Below are positions 59,646 through 64,000 of a stretch of 64,000 nucleotides of DNA, in pieces. The translations under genes were made by a program, and so were the position numbers. Under the pieces are notes generated by a model. That model was not told where the DNA came from, made no database searches, and saw only the letters and a list, made by a program, of their open reading frames with translations. Within the stretch, counting starts at the first letter, position 1, and the number at the start of each line of letters is the position of its first letter. Origin of the DNA: Micropterus salmoides (lineage: Eukaryota > Chordata > Actinopteri > Centrarchiformes > Centrarchidae); the NCBI RefSeq assembly GCF_014851395.1, contig NW_024041484.1, positions 5,714,183 to 5,778,182 of the forward strand. Reading direction: 5' to 3'.

Positions 59646-60833
59646 GAGCGCAGTTGTGTGGAGCTAATGACCATATATGGAAACCGGCTCTGCGTAGCTC
59701 AGTGTGTCCGTGGGTTTTGGCTCACAGGGATCTCTTTTAAATACCTTAACGTCATTATTTGAAGCTTTGGCCATGTTTAACATGAACATCCAACATTGTA
59801 ACATTGTAGATAAGTCATAAAATATGGAAAAGCATAATATATTTTTTCTTTAATAGACTTTCAAATGAAACTCACTACCCTTTATGCAAATAAAATAGCA
59901 TTTCGGGCTGGATTTTTCTCTATTTTTACTATATTTTTAGGCAGTGTAAATCACTTTGGAAAAAGATTCCAGTGGCTGCTAAAAAAAAAAGGTTAGTTTT
60001 GCTTGAACACACATTTGATTTGGAGGATTAAAAAAAAACAATAAGAAAATGTAATGAAATAATATGCTCCATTCTTTCCTCACTAATCCCCCCGCCCACT
60101 CTCTTAATGACATCTTAAATTTCTTGAATTTTTTAATCATGGTGTCTGGCTTTGCTACTGTAATTGATTTAATGATGAGGTGGAGAAGGCTCTTTTTGTT
60201 AGTACAATTACACTATTATACATAATCACTCAGGAGCATTTTTGTTATGTAACTGGTTCCCTTAGAGCACTCCAGGTAGACAGGCAGTGCCAATTATATA
60301 TTTTTTTAAATTAGGCCAGTTTCACAAAAGCTAGGTTGCCAGTGTTTGAACTTAAGTCCCATTCTTGTAAAAATATATAGCAGTTCAATTATATATTCTA
60401 GGTCTCAAAATGCCCAAGGGACTAATGAAAAAGCCTCTTTCCTGAATTCACAGAAAACTAAAGTAAAAATAACTTTTTTTCTTTTGTCAGCCTAGACCCA
60501 ATAGGAAGGACTCTGGTCAGTGTTTTGTTGATGTTTTCACGGCCCTTCCAAAGACCAAAGCCAACCGACTGCGAATAGCAGATTGGCAAAGTAGTCCAGT
60601 GACATACAGCCACAAAAGTTGCAAATAACAAACCTCAGATAGTGGAAGCGCTGCTCATGTTGGAAGCGCTGACGAAAGAAGCAGAGGATACAAAACAGAA
60701 AGCGGGCCGATGCAAATTGTTCTTCATCGAACAGAGGCTTTCAGACGTGTGTCAAACTGCTAACATTTAGGATCCCCAAGGGCTTTTTCATCTCTGTCTG
60801 TGTTTTGCAAAGGTAGTGTTTTGTAGAAATTAG
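59646..60833. other. Non-coding DNA, nothing recognised
   Basis: AT-rich, with A runs at 59981-59990 and 60030-60037. No exon or element ends are visible. Confidence 0.5.
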
Positions 60834-60868
60834 TTTGTGTGTGTGTGTGTGTATGTGAGAGAGAGAGT
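60834..60868. repeat. (GT)n-(GA)n compound microsatellite
   Basis: A GT run, TATGT, then GAGAGAGAGAG. It is typical of vertebrate simple repeats. Confidence 0.9.
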
Positions 60869-62300
60869 TTTGGTATGAAAGAAGCCCAGATGGCCCATTT
60901 CCAATGCACCTCTTGGTCACAATCTTTCCTCCCTCTTGTCCAATCCTCTCATAAAACGTAATGTCAAAACATACGGGTAGTGTGGCAGCTGAGTGAGTGA
61001 TACAAACAGGCCGAGAGTAAATATAGTGAGAGAAGCAGAAAGAACCTTGACGAGAAGCAAAATGACTAAAGGCCTATCCGGACATTTTAGGGAATTAAAC
61101 ATTCACTGTGCTAATTGATAATTCAGCTCATCGTTCTGGACAGCATTTTAACCACTGAGAAACATATGCAGGATATCATCTGTAATAGACATGAACATTC
61201 TGCAGCATGAAGCCAGGGGAGGCTTACAGGCACAGAGGGTAAGACATAGAACCTGCCCGAGAATCAACCGTTTGAAAGTTTCCACGGTATCAAAATAATC
61301 CAGTGATAGTTGTCTGTACATCCATGGGGTACATTGCAAACATGAACTGCTAATTCAGCATTCTTTTAATGGAGCCAATTTTCCAAAATTTAAACCAATA
61401 TGGACCCCCTCCATGTCATATCTGTGATCAGAGGGTGTGAATGTCACTGTTAGTTCTCATCACTGGTGTCAATCCGCAAAACACAGAAGTGCAGTCATCA
61501 ACACAGCCAAAATCTAAAGATGCTGACCAAAGTGATCCCAAACACGCGAGTTTGACCCTTCTATGTCAGAACGTCTCCTGGCCTGCATGCTCTCACATCT
61601 CAGGTGTTCCCTGAAAATATTACAGCATCAATAATGTACTTGTTATTTCTTTTTCCTGCTGCACAGCCTAACCAGATGAATGTTTGTCCTGGGACTCAGC
61701 AGGTACCCGCGATAGCTACTGAATTATTGAACTTGTTTACTGGAGTTATGAGTAAAAGCGACAGAGGCAGGAGGAGGGTTGTAAGCTGCCTCTCAGGAAG
61801 GCAGAGGCAGTTTTCAAAAACTCTGCTTGTGTGTTGTGTTTCTGAGACTGAATGTGATCTATCAGTCCTTCCTAGCAATTGTCATTTATAGCATGAAGGT
61901 CCGTGGTTGCTTCTCCCTGGCACTGCTAATGAAATTTTACCCTCTAGGAAACAGAAAGTATTGGTACAGTGTGGCTCTTTGGGTGAAGGACTATTGACAG
62001 TCATGACCAAGAAGTATTTCCATGCGCCAGATAAAGTCTCCACTACTACTACTACTATCAGTGGGAGATTCACATTCAAACAATCCGTGTTTGTTAGCTA
62101 ATCCGTAGATGTTGTCTCAGGGTGTATCATACAGCGGTCAGTCACACAGTCCATATAGGTGAGTGGACTGCAGCGATCACTACTGGCTTGCTACAGTTGT
62201 AGCTATTGTAGTCCTTCATCCATTGCACTTTCATACTCAATCTTTAAAAAGTTTTGGCTCAAAATTGGTTAGACACAGTGGGTTGTTTATAACCAGAGAT
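60869..62300. other. Non-coding DNA with a short (ACT)n run
   Basis: (ACT) repeated at 62041-62056. Otherwise there are no recognised features; the frames at 61604-62101 conflict with each other on both strands. Confidence 0.5.
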
Positions 62301-62880
62301 GTTTTGGCACAGAACCCAGATGCAGACAAGAACACAGTTTATTGAACAGTGAATATAGTGAGACAGGCTTGATGCAGGAGGAATGGTTTCCCTAATGTGG
62401 CGTGGGGTGGCAGGTAAAAGGGAGCTGATGGAGAAGTGGGTCCGCGATGGTTTGCAGAGCAGGGTCTCCAGGAACACTAGAGCAGAACACAGGAAAACAG
62501 AGTCAGTAACAGGCGCAAGGGTCTCAGGACACAGGTTAAAGCTGAGCATAGTGTCACCTACAAACATGACTTAATAATCCGGCAGGGAACTGAGGAGATG
62601 GCAGGGTATAAGAGCCAGTCCTGATGATCACAGAAGACAGGTGTGCGAACAGCAGATTGCCTGCAGCTGGGTAAAACCGCCCAGTGGTCCTGTGGCGCAG
62701 CCCACAACTCCGCCCTGAGGGAGAGGGAGAAAAGGACGAGCGAGAGGGAGAGGGAGACAGAGACCACAGACAGACAAAAAACAAAACCCACCATGCACCT
62801 CTCACACTCTCAAAAGGGACAAAATAAACTCAAACACACAACACATCAACTGTCACCTCCCCGCTTGTGGCGGTGTGACA
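62301..62880. mobile_element. Probable dispersed repeat (AACCCAGATGCAGACAAG family)
   Basis: GGCACAGAACCCAGATGCAG, a CAGTTTATTGAACAGTG block, then AGCAGATTGCCTGCAGCTGG, GCGCAGCCCACAACTCCGCC and GAGGGAGAGGGAGA in order match a dispersed repeat I know from percomorph fishes. It closes with CGGTGTGACA. The 3-prime part contains a GA-rich stretch at 62700-62765. Element class and exact ends are uncertain. Confidence 0.5.
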
Positions 62881-64000
62881 AAGAGGTGTTCTAGAGGCAG
62901 CCATTTCTAAACTCACAGCCAAACAATTGGCTTTTGAAGATACTTTTCGAAGCCTTCATGACTGGCAATGCAACATTGGTTCAATAAGAAAATAACTTAA
63001 TAGAACGTATCTTTGAATATTTTGAATTAAATGTGGTTTTCACTATTGAAAGTCAATACGTAGCCTACAACTTGTTATTCCCCATCACAATGCCTATAAC
63101 TGCCACAGTCTCCATGTAATGTTTTCACAGTGGGAAACATTTTATTAATAATTTTATAATTTCCCGTGTCATCATGATTGGTTTGAAAGGTAACTCTTCC
63201 CTTCCCACTGCTGTTGCAAGTTATCTGTGAGGAGACTAACCCAGCGTGCTGTATAGCCTCAAGAAGCATTGCCCGGTGTTAGTGACACCAGATAACAGCA
63301 GCAGCTTAGCCTTGTGCAGCATTAGCATGTCATTCAGGGAGGGAATGGACTGTGGTATCCCGTTTTAAGCACAGATGAGGGATGGAGAGCTGCTCCCACT
63401 CGGGGATAGGATTTGCTGCCGCAGGCCTGTTGTTCCCCTAATGCAGCATGAGGATGGAGGCAGCGGCGTGCCGGGATTCAGCTCTGCTTTCCAGGTCTCA
63501 GCCTCGCCTGCTGCACTGCCAAACCAAAACCTTTCACATCATGCCCTGTCTTAACAAGAAGAGCTGTTTGGGTGGTGGTAGTTTTCCCAGTGAGCCTGTG
63601 TGAGTCTTTCAACTGCCAAACATGATTGTTTGGCAAATTACTTAGGCCTAACTTTTATATGACGCAGCAAATACTTTGGTTGCACATAATTGCTACAACT
63701 TGCTTGTTATGGCATGCAGTAATGTATTTTATACACTAGTTATTCTCAACCAAACAGTCTGGTCACAGATTAGTTCCAACTGTGTTGATAATTCCCACAA
63801 AGCCCAATTAGTCATGCTTTTATATTGTTTTTGGTCTCATGTATGCACACTACTTAGAAGAAAGCATTTCAACAGTTGAGCTGACTGTTGAAGAAATGTT
63901 TTAGGCTTTTACTAATGAGTTCTTTCCATTGATTATTGGTATGAGTGTGCTGTTTTATATAGCCTACCCAAAACAATACAATCATACCCATAATGGCATA
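62881..64000. other. Non-coding DNA to right edge
   Basis: No gene or element ends are recognised. Positions 63330-63520 are low-repeat and GC-richer (GGCAGCGGCGTGCCGGG) than the AT-rich DNA on both sides. Confidence 0.5.

Noticed and set aside
1..64000. CRISPR arrays, operons, phage or bacterial genes
   Set aside because: The tandem arrays have no unique spacers, and the composition, microsatellites and transposon families are those of a vertebrate.

Overview
This is vertebrate genomic DNA, almost certainly from a ray-finned (teleost, probably percomorph) fish. It is AT-leaning and CpG-poor outside short patches. It has no operon structure, and it carries many microsatellites and relics of transposon families typical of teleosts: LINE 3-prime ends with a TGATTC-type or AATTG-type tail, Tc1/mariner and hAT elements, and small inverted-repeat (MITE-like) elements. 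I recognise no protein-coding gene, rRNA or tRNA. The long open frames are explained by tandem repeats, low-complexity DNA or chance. The window is best read as intergenic DNA or the inside of very large introns. One 42-nt exon-like segment (44535-44576) is the best, still weak, hint of a gene on the + strand.

Layout. 1-8 kb: a dispersed repeat at the left edge, a LINE tail, a CA microsatellite, a 181-bp near-perfect inverted repeat (3899-4079), a C-rich tract with very strong G-quadruplex potential on the minus strand (5636-5658), and a complete Tc1/mariner-like MITE with a TA duplication (6991-7382). 8-18 kb: a minus-strand LINE tail, a hAT element with both ends and a near-intact 8-bp duplication (11623-12400), and two LINE 3-prime ends in opposite orientation (13560 and 17211). 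18-31 kb: mostly unique DNA, with a CpG-rich patch (21160-21740) and several stretches that look like regulatory DNA, plus an old dispersed repeat at 28.26 kb. 31-39 kb: a dense transposon cluster. 39-50 kb: mostly unique DNA with a second CpG-rich patch, the exon candidate and three retroposon fragments. 50-64 kb: two further MITE-like elements, a second Tc1-like relic, an 18-bp tandem repeat and a further dispersed repeat.

The most striking object is at 35352-36934: a 1.58-kb foldback element whose terminal and internal sequences both pair. Its two arms have diverged sharply in the copy number of a shared 21-bp tandem unit (about 5 copies on the left, about 27 on the right), and the left arm has gained a 44-bp AT microsatellite. 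Nothing here forms a pathway; the region is a record of repeated mobile-element insertion into otherwise non-coding DNA, some of which may be regulatory.
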